The notes under the pieces are model-generated. The model saw nothing but the letters and a program-made list of their open reading frames with translations. It had not been told where the DNA came from and did not search any database. The position numbers and the translations under genes are program-made. This document shows positions 21,065 to 30,142 of a DNA stretch of 63,615 nt, piece by piece; within the stretch, counting starts at the first letter, position 1; each line of letters begins with the position of its first letter. The stretch is from positions 1-63,615 of the forward strand of contig PMSX01000221.1 in assembly GCA_003167495.1 (NCBI GenBank). The letters run 5' to 3'. The stretch is from Bryobacterales bacterium. Its GTDB lineage: Bacteria; Acidobacteriota; Terriglobia; Bryobacterales; Bryobacteraceae.

Positions 21065-21089
21065 AGGCCCGCCATCCTGAAGCGGGCCT
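21065..21089. terminator. Bidirectional terminator between convergent genes
   Basis: AGGCCCGC (21065-21072) and GCGGGCCT (21082-21089) form a perfect 8-bp GC-rich stem with a 9-base loop. The flanking T-tract is short on both strands (TTTAT on the minus strand). It lies between the small-protein gene (+) and the GNAT gene (-) and probably serves both. Confidence 0.65.
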
Positions 21090-21111
21090 CAAACCTCCGA
21101 TCCCTGCGCTG

Positions 21112-21636
21112 CTAAATCTTCTTCTCAAGTACAACAAAATACAGATCGTCTCGGAGAGGCTTACCGAAGCGGTCGTCGCCGTATGGAAATGGCTGCGTTT
21201 CGCCGGTTAAGACATAGCCTCGCCGGACATACCACGCAATCAAAGTGTCCCGCAGGTTAACCACTGTCATGCGCATGTGATGGCCTCCCCGGGCTTTCGC
21301 GTAATCTTCTGCTGCCGCAAGAAGCTCCCGGCCTAATTGTCTCTTTTGCAGATCGGGCCGGATTGTCAGCAGCCCGAGGTACCAGACTCCATCCTCCCGA
21401 GCCTGCAACCACACCGATCCCAGCAACGGTCCTCCTGGTTGGTCCCGATAAACGAGCAATAGCGCGTCGGGGTTTGTTGCCAATTCCTCTCGGAGTCGCG
21501 GCTCTGTTATCCTTTGACCTTCTATAAACTGTCTCTCGACGTTCCAACTCCTTACGTCTCCAGAACCACGAAATGCCAGATTTACGATCTCCACTACTTC
21601 CGAGTAATCGGCTTCCACCGCGCGTTTGAGCAACAT
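21112..21636 (-). CDS. GNAT-family N-acetyltransferase
   Basis: Acetyl-CoA-dependent acyltransferase of 174 residues; acceptor unknown. The GNAT core is visible: DGVWYLGLLTIRPDLQKRQLGRELLAAAEDYAKARG contains motif A with the acetyl-CoA pyrophosphate loop (Q/RxxGxG-like, here QKRQLGREL), followed by MTVVNLRDTLIAWYVRRGYVLTGE. The ATG at 21636 is followed by a typical first strand (MLLKRAVEADYSEV). It is transcribed divergently from the VapBC pair and convergently with the small-protein gene. Confidence 0.85.
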   Translation of the reverse strand: MLLKRAVEADYSEVVEIVNLAFRGSGDVRSWNVERQFIEGQRITEPRLREELATNPDALLLVYRDQPGGPLLGSVWLQAREDGVWYLGLLTIRPDLQKRQLGRELLAAAEDYAKARGGHHMRMTVVNLRDTLIAWYVRRGYVLTGETQPFPYGDDRFGKPLRDDLYFVVLEKKI

Positions 21637-21759
21637 TTCAAAAGTTTAAGCGATTCCTGAAAATTTCCATCGCATAAATTTATCGCAGACGTCCGGGTTT
21701 GGCTAACGCCCCCAATGAAAAATGTTCTCGGCGCGAAGCGATAATTGAGCTAGCGACTT

Positions 21760-21993
21760 ATGATGTCCGTCGAACAGGCAATTCTTGATGCCGTCCGCGC
21801 ATTGCCGGCTGACCAACAGCAGCAGATCTTGAACCATGCCAATCGTCTGCGCCAGGAGACTGGCACCAGGGCGCCCTTTAAGAGCATCAAGGGCCTCTGG
21901 CCGGACCTCCGGATTTCTCTGTCAGCAGAGTCAGAGGAGATAGAAGACAATCAGCGGGAGATGTGGAGGAACTTCCCAAGGGAGGACATCTGA
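21760..21993 (+). CDS. VapB-type antitoxin
   Basis: 77 residues (76 if the second ATG at 21763 is used). The helical N-terminus AILDAVRALPADQQQQIL and the C-terminal tail EMWRNFPREDI are typical of antitoxins that pair with PIN toxins and wrap the toxin groove. It overlaps the toxin start by one base (TGATG), so translation is coupled. In this family the antitoxin, alone and with toxin, usually represses its own promoter. Both genes are intact, unlike two other toxin loci in this window. Confidence 0.8.
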   Translation: MMSVEQAILDAVRALPADQQQQILNHANRLRQETGTRAPFKSIKGLWPDLRISLSAESEEIEDNQREMWRNFPREDI

Positions 21994-22391
21994 TGTCGGC
22001 TCTGGCAGTAGATACCCACACAATTGTCTGGTATTTGGCCGCAGATTCGCGCCTCTCCCCTAAAGCCGCCTCGCTCGATGGCGCAACTGCGGAAGGTGAG
22101 TTTATTCATGTACCTTCGGTGTGTCTGGTGGAACTTACCTATCTGGTCGAAAAAGGCAGGCTTCCGCCATCCGCCCGCGAGCGACTGTTGGCGGCCCTCG
22201 ACGATCCGACGACTCCTCGCCGACTGGCGCCTCTTGACCGTAGCGTCGCGGATGCACCTGAGTCTGTGAGCCGCGCCGAAGTACCCGAACTTCCTGATCG
22301 AATCGTGCCCGCTACGGCTGTCGCTCTAGGCGTGCCATTGGTCAGTCGCGACGGCAAGATCCGCGCTTCGCAGGTTCGGACGATCTGGTGA
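21993..22391 (+). CDS. vapC: VapC-type PIN-domain ribonuclease toxin
   Basis: Mg-dependent endoribonuclease of a type II toxin-antitoxin system. The start ATG 21993 overlaps the antitoxin stop and has GGGAGG upstream; an earlier in-frame ATG at 21963 lies in the antitoxin gene. 132 residues. PIN acidic residues are visible: Asp in LAVDTHTIVWY, Glu in CLVELTYLVEKG, and Asp in PDRIVPATAVALGVPLVSRDGKI. The length is normal. RNA target unknown. Confidence 0.87.
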   Translation: MSALAVDTHTIVWYLAADSRLSPKAASLDGATAEGEFIHVPSVCLVELTYLVEKGRLPPSARERLLAALDDPTTPRRLAPLDRSVADAPESVSRAEVPELPDRIVPATAVALGVPLVSRDGKIRASQVRTIW

Positions 22392-22714
22392 TAAGGCTTA
22401 GGAGAGCGTCTGCCATCCCAGAGCACTTTTCCATCCGACGTTCCCTCGATCCAAAGCAATCGACATTTCCTGTTCACCGCCCTCGAAAATAAATTTCCCT
22501 CCATCCCTTCAAACACTTACCCCTTTTTTTCCGGCGCAGCGCCTTGCCCGATTTCGTAACCTATCGTCGTATGCAACGCTTTACCCCGCCCCGAAATTCC
22601 TCCTACTCCGCCACCCGCCTGCCTGCGCCTGAGATCACCCAAACAGGAAAAAGTAACATGACTTACCCAAGTTATTTGGCAGCGGGCGTAGAATTGTATT
22701 CCGAGGGCCCACTC
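22392..22714. other. 323-base gap before the M28 peptidase gene
   Basis: No gene, RNA or clear hairpin seen. The peptidase frame stays open upstream to TTG 22544, but the codons there encode a basic, non-conserved sequence, and the signal peptide begins only at ATG 22715. The gap therefore probably holds the promoter and leader of the peptidase gene. Confidence 0.5.
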
Positions 22715-24361
22715 ATGTCTCAACCATTTTTCACTTCCACCAAAAGACTACTTCTCACTCCAGCCCTGTTGCTTTCCGGAGTCCTGATCACGGCGCAAGA
22801 GAAAACCGATCTCAGCGCCATCAATCGCATCAAGGCCGAATCCCTGGCCAATTCGAAAGTGATGGACACCATGTTCTACCTCACAGACGTTTACGGCCCG
22901 CGCCTCACAAACTCCCCGAACCACTACGCAGCTGGCGAATGGGCGGTTAAGCGCCTCGAAGAATTCGGCTTGGTGAACGTCCACATGGAAAAATGGGGGC
23001 CGTTCGGCAGGGCCTGGTCGAATAAATACTACGAAGGCCACATGGTGGAACCACGCTTCTCATCACTGGTCGGCATACCGCTCGCCTGGACCACCGGCAC
23101 CGGCGGCAGCGTCACCGGGGAGCCGATTATGGCTTCCATCCGCACCGAAGCCGACATGGAGAAGTTCAAAGGCAAACTCAAAGGCAAAATCGTCATGTCG
23201 TCCGCACTGCACGAACTGCCTTTCCCCACTACCCCGGAAGCCCGCCGCTATACCGACAGCGATTTGAGCTCCGAAGCCACAGCGCCCGAACCGGGTGCAA
23301 CCCCAAGATTCGGTGGACCGCCAGCGCCTGGTGGCCCGCGTGCTGCCAACGCACCGCAAAGCCGCGAAGAACGCATGCGTCTGCAGGAAAAAATCACCCA
23401 GTTCTTGAAGGACGAAGGCGCGCTCTTGGTTCTTTCTGAAAGCACAAACGGCGACGGCGGCACGATCTTCGCAGCGTCGGGCGGATCATACGATCCTAAG
23501 AAGTCGCTCGGCCTCCCCGCCGTTGCGCTCATGCCGGAGCAGTACAACCGCATCGCCCGCCTTCTCGATCACAACATCCCGGTTAAACTCGAGTTCAATA
23601 TCGAAAACGATATCGACGATAGCCACCCGGACTGCTTCAACGTAATCGGCGAAATCCCCGGCGCCGGCAAACACAAAGACGAAATCGTAATGCTGGGCGC
23701 GCATTTCGATTCCTGGCACGGCGGCACCGGAGCCACCGACAATGCCGCCGGAAGCGCCGTAATGATGGAAGCCGCCCGCGTCCTCAAAGCCTCCAACTTA
23801 CCGTTAGATCGCACTGTCCGCATCGCCCTCTGGGGTGGTGAAGAAGAGGGTCTGCTTGGCTCGCGCGCTTATGTCAAAGAGCATTTTGCCGATCGCGAAA
23901 CCATGAAATTGACCTCCGAACACGCCAAACTCTCCGGCTATTTCAACTACGACAACGGCACCGGCAAAATTCGCGGCGTTTATCTGCAAGGCAACGACAT
24001 GATGCGCCCTATTTTCGAATCCTGGTTTGAGCCCTTCAAAGACATGGGCGCGTCCACTATTTCGATTCGGAATACCGGCGGCACCGATCACCTTTCCTTC
24101 GACGCCGTTGGCCTTCCCGGCTTCCAATTCATCCAGGACCCCATGGATTACGAGACCCGCACCCATCACTCCAACATGGATGTGTATGACCGCATTCAAG
24201 CGGGCGATTTGATGCAAGCGTCAACCATCATCGCGGACTTTGTTTACAACACCGCCAACCGCCCGGACATGTTGCCCCGCAAGCCGCTGCCCAAGCCGCA
24301 ACCCGAACACCCGGCGCCCGCCGCCCAGCCTTCCACCGGCGCGCCCACGTCAGCCCGCTAA
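22715..24361 (+). CDS. Secreted M28-family zinc aminopeptidase/carboxypeptidase
   Basis: Exported metallopeptidase, 548 residues from ATG 22715, chosen because [24 protein letters not shown] is a plausible signal peptide. A PA-like insert lies around residues 130-290, with a Pro/Gly-rich low-complexity stretch near 190-215. The di-zinc site is complete: [20 protein letters not shown] (His, Asp bridging), [14 protein letters not shown] (Glu-Glu) and [12 protein letters not shown] plus the later [10 protein letters not shown] Pro-rich C-terminal tail follows. Probably periplasmic or secreted amino-acid release from peptides, in line with the S9 pair. Confidence 0.9.
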   Translation: MSQPFFTSTKRLLLTPALLLSGVLITAQEKTDLSAINRIKAESLANSKVMDTMFYLTDVYGPRLTNSPNHYAAGEWAVKRLEEFGLVNVHMEKWGPFGRAWSNKYYEGHMVEPRFSSLVGIPLAWTTGTGGSVTGEPIMASIRTEADMEKFKGKLKGKIVMSSALHELPFPTTPEARRYTDSDLSSEATAPEPGATPRFGGPPAPGGPRAANAPQSREERMRLQEKITQFLKDEGALLVLSESTNGDGGTIFAASGGSYDPKKSLGLPAVALMPEQYNRIARLLDHNIPVKLEFNIENDIDDSHPDCFNVIGEIPGAGKHKDEIVMLGAHFDSWHGGTGATDNAAGSAVMMEAARVLKASNLPLDRTVRIALWGGEEEGLLGSRAYVKEHFADRETMKLTSEHAKLSGYFNYDNGTGKIRGVYLQGNDMMRPIFESWFEPFKDMGASTISIRNTGGTDHLSFDAVGLPGFQFIQDPMDYETRTHHSNMDVYDRIQAGDLMQASTIIADFVYNTANRPDMLPRKPLPKPQPEHPAPAAQPSTGAPTSAR

Positions 24362-24435
24362 CGCGTTGTGATGAAATGAGAATTCGCTTGGCCCGCCAAC
24401 AAGGACGCGGGTTCAGCTGGAGTCTGTTTGTTCCC

Positions 24436-24975
24436 ATGAGTAAAAAAATCCGGTCGACCACCATCCTGTGCGTCCGCCGTAACGGTAAGGTTGTGCTGGC
24501 CGGTGACGGCCAAGTCACAATGGGTAGCGAAGTTCTAAAGAGCGGCGCCAAGAAGTTGCGCCGTCTTTATAATGGGAAGATCATTTCTGGATTCGCCGGC
24601 TCTACCGCCGACGCATTCGCTTTGTTCGCCCGCTTTGAGGGGAAACTGGAACAGCACAGCGGAAATTTGCCCCGCAGTGTTGTCGAGTTAGCCAAGGATT
24701 GGCGCACCGATAGAATGCTCCGCCACCTGGAAGCTCTTTTGCTCGTAGCCGACACGACGAGTATGTATATTGTGAGCGGCACCGGCGACGTCATTGAACC
24801 GGATAGCCCCATAGCCGCCATCGGTTCTGGCGGCCCGTTTGCCAAATGCGCCGCTATTGCGCTTCTCGAGAACACCACGCTCGACGCCCGCGAAGTGGTT
24901 GAAAAGGCCATGAAGATTGCCAGCGATACTTGCATCTACACGAACGACAATCTGGCTTTTGAGGAGTTGTCATAA
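24436..24975 (+). CDS. hslV: ATP-dependent protease HslVU, peptidase subunit
   Basis: Threonine protease forming the double-hexamer core of the bacterial HslVU (ClpQY) machine. 179 residues from ATG 24436 ([15 protein letters not shown]); an in-frame ATG at 24376 lies just after the peptidase stop and adds a non-conserved extension. The N-terminal catalytic Thr lies in STTILCVRR and would be exposed by removing about 7 residues. Conserved [17 protein letters not shown] and AGSTADAF follow. It stops directly before the hslU ATG, so the two are co-expressed. Confidence 0.95.
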   Translation: MSKKIRSTTILCVRRNGKVVLAGDGQVTMGSEVLKSGAKKLRRLYNGKIISGFAGSTADAFALFARFEGKLEQHSGNLPRSVVELAKDWRTDRMLRHLEALLLVADTTSMYIVSGTGDVIEPDSPIAAIGSGGPFAKCAAIALLENTTLDAREVVEKAMKIASDTCIYTNDNLAFEELS

Positions 24976-26334
24976 ATGGTAATTTACTTGCCGCAGCACT
25001 CGTCGGGTGAAACACCTCTGCTCGATGAACTCACTCCTCGCGAAATCGTCGCTGAACTCGACAAGCATGTCGTTGGCCAGGCAGAAGCTAAGCGCTCTGT
25101 TGCCATCGCCTTGCGCAATCGCGTCCGCCGACAAAAACTCGACCCTGAAATGGCCGAAGAGGTCATGCCCAAGAACATTCTCATGATCGGGCCAACCGGC
25201 GTCGGCAAGACCGAAATCGCTCGCCGCCTCGCAAAGCTAGCGAATTCCCCGTTTCTCAAGGTAGAAGCCAGTAAGTTCACCGAAGTGGGCTACGTCGGCC
25301 GCGATGTGGAATCCATGATTCGCGATCTGGTGGACGTGGCCATTGATATGGTGCGCGAAGAGCGCCTCGATCAAGTGGCCGATCGCGCCGAACAGCAAGC
25401 CGAAGATCGCCTCTTAGATCTACTAATGCCCCCACCGCCCGAAGCCAACGACAGTGTCGAGCGTACCCGTGAAAAGCTGCGCGAAAAACTGCGCGCCGGC
25501 AAGCTCGACGACCGCCAGGTGGAAGTTGACGTCAAGGAACGAGGTCCGACATTCGAGGTCTCCACCAACGGCAACATCGAAGAGATGGACATCAATCTGA
25601 AAGATGTCATCCCCGGTCTTTTTGGCCCGCGCACCAGAAAACGCAACATGCGCGTCTCCGAAGCCCTCGAGTACCTGGTCCAGGAAGAAGAACAGAAACT
25701 CGTCGATATGGATCAAGTTACCCGCATCGCCCTGGAAAGAGTCGAACGCAACGGCATCATCTTTCTCGACGAAATCGACAAAATTGCCGGCCGCGAAGGC
25801 GGGCACGGACCCGACGTCAGCCGCGAAGGCGTCCAGCGCGACATTCTGCCCATCGTCGAAGGCACCACCGTCAACACCCGCCACGGCTTCGTCCGCACAG
25901 ATCACATCCTGTTTGTCGCCGCGGGAGCATTCCACGTCTCTAAGCCATCTGACCTGATTCCCGAATTGCAGGGCCGCTTTCCAATCCGTGTAGAACTTAA
26001 ATCGCTCACCGAAGCCGATTTCATTCGCATTCTGAAAGAGCCTAAGTCCGCTCTAATCAAGCAATACATGGCCCTGCTCGAAACCGAAGGCATCAAGCTC
26101 ACGTTCACCGAAGACGCTTTGGTCGAAATCGCCAAAGTTGCCGCGCAAGTGAATGAGAACACCGAAAACATCGGCGCCCGGCGTTTGCACACTATCATGG
26201 AAAAACTCCTCGAGGATATCTCTTTCGACGGCCCCGATTTGAAAAAGAAGACCATCCGTCTGGACGCGGCATACGTTCGCAAACAGCTCAGCGAGATAGT
26301 CAAAGATCAGGATTTAAGCAGGTACATTCTCTAA
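24976..26334 (+). CDS. hslU: ATP-dependent protease HslVU, ATPase subunit
   Basis: AAA+ unfoldase that feeds substrates to HslV. 452 residues. Walker A GPTGVGKT lies near residue 72, followed by [18 protein letters not shown] (pore-loop region), an intermediate domain around 130-230 rich in charged residues, Walker [11 protein letters not shown], and a sensor II-containing C-terminal domain ([19 protein letters not shown]). It ends in ...DLSRYIL, the tail that inserts into HslV. The ATG directly follows the hslV stop. Confidence 0.96.
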   Translation: MVIYLPQHSSGETPLLDELTPREIVAELDKHVVGQAEAKRSVAIALRNRVRRQKLDPEMAEEVMPKNILMIGPTGVGKTEIARRLAKLANSPFLKVEASKFTEVGYVGRDVESMIRDLVDVAIDMVREERLDQVADRAEQQAEDRLLDLLMPPPPEANDSVERTREKLREKLRAGKLDDRQVEVDVKERGPTFEVSTNGNIEEMDINLKDVIPGLFGPRTRKRNMRVSEALEYLVQEEEQKLVDMDQVTRIALERVERNGIIFLDEIDKIAGREGGHGPDVSREGVQRDILPIVEGTTVNTRHGFVRTDHILFVAAGAFHVSKPSDLIPELQGRFPIRVELKSLTEADFIRILKEPKSALIKQYMALLETEGIKLTFTEDALVEIAKVAAQVNENTENIGARRLHTIMEKLLEDISFDGPDLKKKTIRLDAAYVRKQLSEIVKDQDLSRYIL

Positions 26335-26335
26335 A

Positions 26336-27334
26336 GTGCGCGTGGCCCGTTTGGCAATTTTCTCAGGTCTGGCGTTGTTGGATGGGTGCGGTTACGTCGG
26401 GCCTGTTATGCCGCCGTCGGCGCAAATCCCGGCTCAACTCAAGGATCTGGTTGCTATTGAGCGCGGCAACAAGATCGAAGTTTCTTTCCAGACGCCGGCC
26501 CGCACTACCGACGGGGTAGCGATCAAGAAATTTTCCGAAATCGATTTGCGTATCGGGCCGGCACCGGTTCCCTTTGACTTCGCAAAGTGGGCCGAGACCG
26601 CGAAAGCCCGTTCACTCAATCCACCACCGCCCGGTGACCCGCTAGATCCGAAGCCCATGCCTATGACGGCTTCCATACCGCTGGAAGGTTTGCTTGGCAA
26701 GCATGTGACTGTCGCAGTGCGGACGGCGATCAAGCGTGGAGATCACTATTCGGCGTGGTCAAATCGCGCTGTACTCGATGTGATTTCCCCGTTAGACGCG
26801 CCCACCGGTCTAAAGCTTACCGCCAGCGCCGATGGCGTTGTGCTTGATTGGCAGGGCATCGATGCCGCCGAAGGGTATCGCATCTTGCGGCAAGGTCCCC
26901 TCGACAAGAACCCCATAGAGATCGGCTCGTCCGATCAACCGCACTTTCTCGATACCACGTCGCAATTCGACATTCTGTACTCGTACGAAGTTGTAGCCCT
27001 AAATAGCGGTGCCGAAAGCCTGCCATCGAAGCCAGAAACGCTCACTCCAATTGACACGTTCCCACCTTCGGTGCCAAGTGGCCTTACTGCCCTGGCCGGC
27101 CCCGGGTCCATCGAAGTTTCCTGGCAAAGGAGTCCAGAAGCGGATCTGGCTGGCTATTACGTCTACCGCTCGGCCAATGGCGGCCCTTTTGAACGGCAGG
27201 GTGATATGGTCCGCCTTCCGGCCTTCAGCGATACAAAGGTCGAGCACGGCAAGACCTATCGCTATCAAATCAGTTCCTTGGACAAGAAAAACAACGAAAG
27301 CGATAAGTCCGCAACCATCGAAGTGGTTTTCTGA
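26336..27334 (+). CDS. Lipoprotein with fibronectin type III domains
   Basis: 332 residues, starting with GTG 26336 one base after the hslU stop. The N-terminus MRVARLAIFSGLALLDGCGY carries a lipobox with Cys18. Two Fn3-like modules follow in the second half (APTGLKLTASADGVVLDWQGIDAAEGYRI and PSGLTALAGPGSIEVSWQR, each ending in YRYQ/YSYEV-type strands), and a looser first module comes before them. Probably a periplasmic-face envelope lipoprotein with a binding role. It sits between hslU and the Mla-like operon but is 114 bases from the latter. Confidence 0.8.
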   Translation: MRVARLAIFSGLALLDGCGYVGPVMPPSAQIPAQLKDLVAIERGNKIEVSFQTPARTTDGVAIKKFSEIDLRIGPAPVPFDFAKWAETAKARSLNPPPPGDPLDPKPMPMTASIPLEGLLGKHVTVAVRTAIKRGDHYSAWSNRAVLDVISPLDAPTGLKLTASADGVVLDWQGIDAAEGYRILRQGPLDKNPIEIGSSDQPHFLDTTSQFDILYSYEVVALNSGAESLPSKPETLTPIDTFPPSVPSGLTALAGPGSIEVSWQRSPEADLAGYYVYRSANGGPFERQGDMVRLPAFSDTKVEHGKTYRYQISSLDKKNNESDKSATIEVVF

Positions 27335-27379
27335 GCCGCGACCGCCAGGGACCCAACGCACACCCCGACAGCGATCCCG

Positions 27380-27410
27380 TTGATTCAAAACCTGGAACTT
27401 GTGTTAGGAT
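27380..27410 (+). promoter_or_regulatory. Possible promoter of the MCE operon
   Basis: TTGATT (27380-27385) and TTAGGA (27404-27409) are 18 bases apart, about 40 bases before the permease start. The -10 match is moderate. No other promoter-like pair stands out between 27335 and 27448. Confidence 0.3.
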
Positions 27411-27448
27411 CGAGCAATGAGAGCGAGGTTAGACCTGGGGGTTCCTAG

Positions 27449-28207
27449 TTGGTCGACTACCTGAAGGCGTTGATCGCGTCCTTCCAGGATTTTCTTTTCC
27501 TCGCTGGCCGTTCCTTCCTCAACATCGTTAGACGTCCGCATTACTACGATGACGTATTCATGCAGATGGATATCATCGGCATCGGCAGTCTTCCCATCGT
27601 GATCCTGATCGGTGCCTTTAGCGGCGCCATCATCGCTCTGCAAATGGCCCGCGCCCTCAGTACATACGGCGCCAGCAGCCAGGTCGGAACCATCGTTTCC
27701 CTCACGCTAGTGCGCGAACTGGGACCGGTATTGAGCGCCGTTATGGTTGCCGGCCGAAATGCCTCGGGTATCGCCAGCGAACTCGGTTCAATGAAGGTGA
27801 CTGAGCAGATTGATGCCATGCGTGCCCTCGGCACTGACCCGATTCAGAAACTCGTCACGCCGCGCTTGATTGCAACCACCTTGATGCTGCCGTGCCTTAC
27901 CGTAGTTGCGGATGTCATCGGCTTGATTGGCGCTTATCTGATCGCCGTCCCGTTGTTGAAGATCATTTCCGGCGGGGAATATTGGTCCACGTCTTGGCGC
28001 GCTCTGGTTTTGAACGATCTGACTCAGGGCTTGCTCAAGCCCGTGGTCTTTGGCATGATCATTTCACTGGTGGGCTGTTTTTACGGTTTGCGTACCACGG
28101 GCGGCACGCAGGGTGTTGGCCGCGCGGTCACGCAGGCGGTCGTTTCCGCCATGATTTGGATCTTCGTCGTTACATTGCTCATTGACAAGGTTTTTGTGGG
28201 TCTCTAG
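27449..28207 (+). CDS. mlaE: MlaE/YrbE-type ABC lipid transporter permease
   Basis: Inner-membrane permease of an MCE-linked phospholipid transporter, 252 residues with about five to six hydrophobic helices. Family hallmarks are visible: LVRELGPVLSAVMVAGRNASGIASELGSMKVTEQIDAMRALGTDP and the C-terminal FYGLRTTGGTQGVGRAVTQAVV. The start is TTG 27449 with TGGGGG upstream. It heads an operon with the ATPase gene (starting right after its stop) and an MCE substrate-binding gene. Likely moves lipids between membranes to maintain outer-membrane asymmetry. Confidence 0.93.
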   Translation: MVDYLKALIASFQDFLFLAGRSFLNIVRRPHYYDDVFMQMDIIGIGSLPIVILIGAFSGAIIALQMARALSTYGASSQVGTIVSLTLVRELGPVLSAVMVAGRNASGIASELGSMKVTEQIDAMRALGTDPIQKLVTPRLIATTLMLPCLTVVADVIGLIGAYLIAVPLLKIISGGEYWSTSWRALVLNDLTQGLLKPVVFGMIISLVGCFYGLRTTGGTQGVGRAVTQAVVSAMIWIFVVTLLIDKVFVGL

Positions 28208-29044
28208 ATGGACGCGACTAAAGAACCCATCTTGGAATTCAAAGACGTTAGTCTGAAATTCGCCGATACTTGGGCTCTGCGCAACGTCTCCTTAACTCTT
28301 AGGCCCGGGGAAACTCGCATCGTTTTCGGCGCGGCGGGCGCCGGCAAAACCACCTTGCTCAAAGCCGTCATCGGATTGGTCGAAGTGGATACGGGCGACA
28401 TCAAACTGTTTGGCAAGGATGTTACGTCCTCTAAGGAAACGGATTTGTTTCCCTTGCGCGCGCGCGCCGGCGTTCTTTTTCAAGAAGGCGGTTTGTTCGA
28501 TTCCTTATCTGTGGGCGAGAATGTCGAATATCCCCTGTTGAATCAGAGAACCAATCGCTCGAGCTTGCTCGGAGCCGATGTGGAAGGCCGCGCCAAGGAT
28601 GCCTTACGCTTTGTCGAACTCGAACAGACTTTCGACCAATTTCCGGCTGAGCTTTCCGGCGGCATGCGGCGGCGCGTTGGCATTGCGCGCGCCATCGTCA
28701 CCGAACCTCCGCTTGTGCTCTACGATTCTCCTACCGCCGGCCTCGATCCCATCACTGCCAATACCATCATGGCGCTCGTCGCCAAGGAACGAGATGTGCG
28801 CAATAGCGCGTCGCTCATTGTCACTCATCGCTACCAGGACGGAGAAATCATGTCCGACTTTCGCTACGATCAAGAACACGAAGAGTTGGTGGCGTTGAAG
28901 GACGGCAAGGACGCTGCTATGCGTAACCGGACAAAGTTTATTGTCATGAAAGAAGGTTCGTTTGTCTTCTTCGGGACCAAGAAGGAACTCGAAGCGTCGG
29001 GCGACGAATACGTCAAGAAATTTATCAGACATGGCGACGAGTAG
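28208..29044 (+). CDS. mlaF: MlaF-type ABC transporter ATP-binding protein
   Basis: Cytoplasmic ATPase of the MCE transporter, 278 residues. Walker A GAAGAGKTTLLK is followed by LFQEGGLFDSLSVGENVEYPL (the Q-loop form typical of MlaF), the signature LSGGMRRRVGIARA, Walker B LVLYDSPTAGLDP, and a switch His in IVTHRYQ. The Ser in place of Glu after Walker B Asp (DSPTAG) departs from the usual DEPTAG catalytic glutamate. That is worth noting, because the conserved MlaF sequence has DEP. Its ATG directly follows the permease stop. Confidence 0.93.
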   Translation: MDATKEPILEFKDVSLKFADTWALRNVSLTLRPGETRIVFGAAGAGKTTLLKAVIGLVEVDTGDIKLFGKDVTSSKETDLFPLRARAGVLFQEGGLFDSLSVGENVEYPLLNQRTNRSSLLGADVEGRAKDALRFVELEQTFDQFPAELSGGMRRRVGIARAIVTEPPLVLYDSPTAGLDPITANTIMALVAKERDVRNSASLIVTHRYQDGEIMSDFRYDQEHEELVALKDGKDAAMRNRTKFIVMKEGSFVFFGTKKELEASGDEYVKKFIRHGDE

Positions 29045-29063
29045 GCCAAAATAAGGGAGAGAG

Positions 29064-30140
29064 ATGCCCAGTAAAGAACGAGTCAGCATCGCGCAGTTGA
29101 AAGTAGGCATTCTTGGAATGGTGGCGCTGACTTGCGTCGCGCTCCTCGTGTTCCTCTTGACCGGCAACATGGAATGGTTCAAAAAAGAGATCCCCCTCCA
29201 TGTGTTCACTTCCGATGCGGCGGGGCTGGCCAAGAGTTCTCCCGTGCGCATCAATGGCATTCAAGCCGGCACCGTAGAAAAGGTTGATCTCTCCGGCGAA
29301 ACAGACCCCGCCAAAGTTATCCGGATCGACCTCACGATTGACGAAGACATGATGAAGCAGATTCCAGCCGATTCTATCGCGCGTATCTCCTCCGATAACT
29401 TATTGGGCAGCACCAAATTTCTCCAGATCACGAAGGGTACCAGCCACTCGCTGATACAACCCAACGCAACCCTGAATTCCATTAGCAATCCCGACTTCGA
29501 CGCGCTGATTGAACAGGGCTACAACATATTCAACTCACTGCAGCTCCTCTTGGGGAAGGTGCAAGACATCGTCGGTCAGATTGAAGTCGGCAAAGGCACC
29601 ATCGGGAAACTGCTGGTGGACGAAACGCTTTATAACAGCCTGCAAGCCACTGTGAATCAGGTTCAGCTGCTAGCCACAACCCTGAACTCAAAAAACGGTA
29701 CCATCGGCCACCTGATTAACGATAGTCAGCTTTATGACCAGCTTCAGCAGGTCGTAACGCAGGTCACGGATCTTACAACGGGATTACAAAAGGGCGAAGG
29801 CAGCGCCGGCTTGCTCCTCAAAGATCCGAAGCTATACAACGATGTAGACAAAAGCGTTACCGAATTAAACGCTATGTTGGCTGACTTGAACGCCGGCAAA
29901 GGAACGGCTGGCCAGTTGCTGAAAGACGACAAACTGGCGAAACAGTTCTCGCAAACGCTGGACAAAGTGAACCTGACCATCGACAAGGTCAACTCCGGCC
30001 AAGGAACGCTCGGTCAGCTTTTGGTGAACCCGGCTCTCTATGACAGCGTCACCGGCACAACCCGCGAATTGCAAGGAGCGCTCAAAGACTTCCGCGCAAA
30101 TCCGAAAAAGTTTCTATCCATCAAGTTGAACCTTTTCTAA
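29064..30140 (+). CDS. mlaD: MCE-domain lipid-binding protein (MlaD-like) with 34-residue repeats
   Basis: 358 residues. One N-terminal transmembrane helix (about 15-34) anchors a periplasmic MCE domain (about 42-120; FTSDAAGLAKSSPVRINGIQAGTVEKV). The rest is unusual: five copies of a GxGTxGxLLxDxxLY motif begin at residues 177, 210, 244, 278 and 312, spaced 33 or 34, separated by helical coiled-coil-like stretches. GGGAGAG-like purines precede ATG 29064. It binds and relays lipid for the MlaE/MlaF pair. Such tails may form an extended barrel or needle across the periplasm; that is inference. Confidence 0.92.
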   Translation: MPSKERVSIAQLKVGILGMVALTCVALLVFLLTGNMEWFKKEIPLHVFTSDAAGLAKSSPVRINGIQAGTVEKVDLSGETDPAKVIRIDLTIDEDMMKQIPADSIARISSDNLLGSTKFLQITKGTSHSLIQPNATLNSISNPDFDALIEQGYNIFNSLQLLLGKVQDIVGQIEVGKGTIGKLLVDETLYNSLQATVNQVQLLATTLNSKNGTIGHLINDSQLYDQLQQVVTQVTDLTTGLQKGEGSAGLLLKDPKLYNDVDKSVTELNAMLADLNAGKGTAGQLLKDDKLAKQFSQTLDKVNLTIDKVNSGQGTLGQLLVNPALYDSVTGTTRELQGALKDFRANPKKFLSIKLNLF

Positions 30141-30142
30141 TC

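Noticed and set aside
27417..27464. Possible 15-codon leader peptide before the MCE operon
   Set aside because: Overlaps the permease start, no attenuator-like hairpin or codon bias follows.
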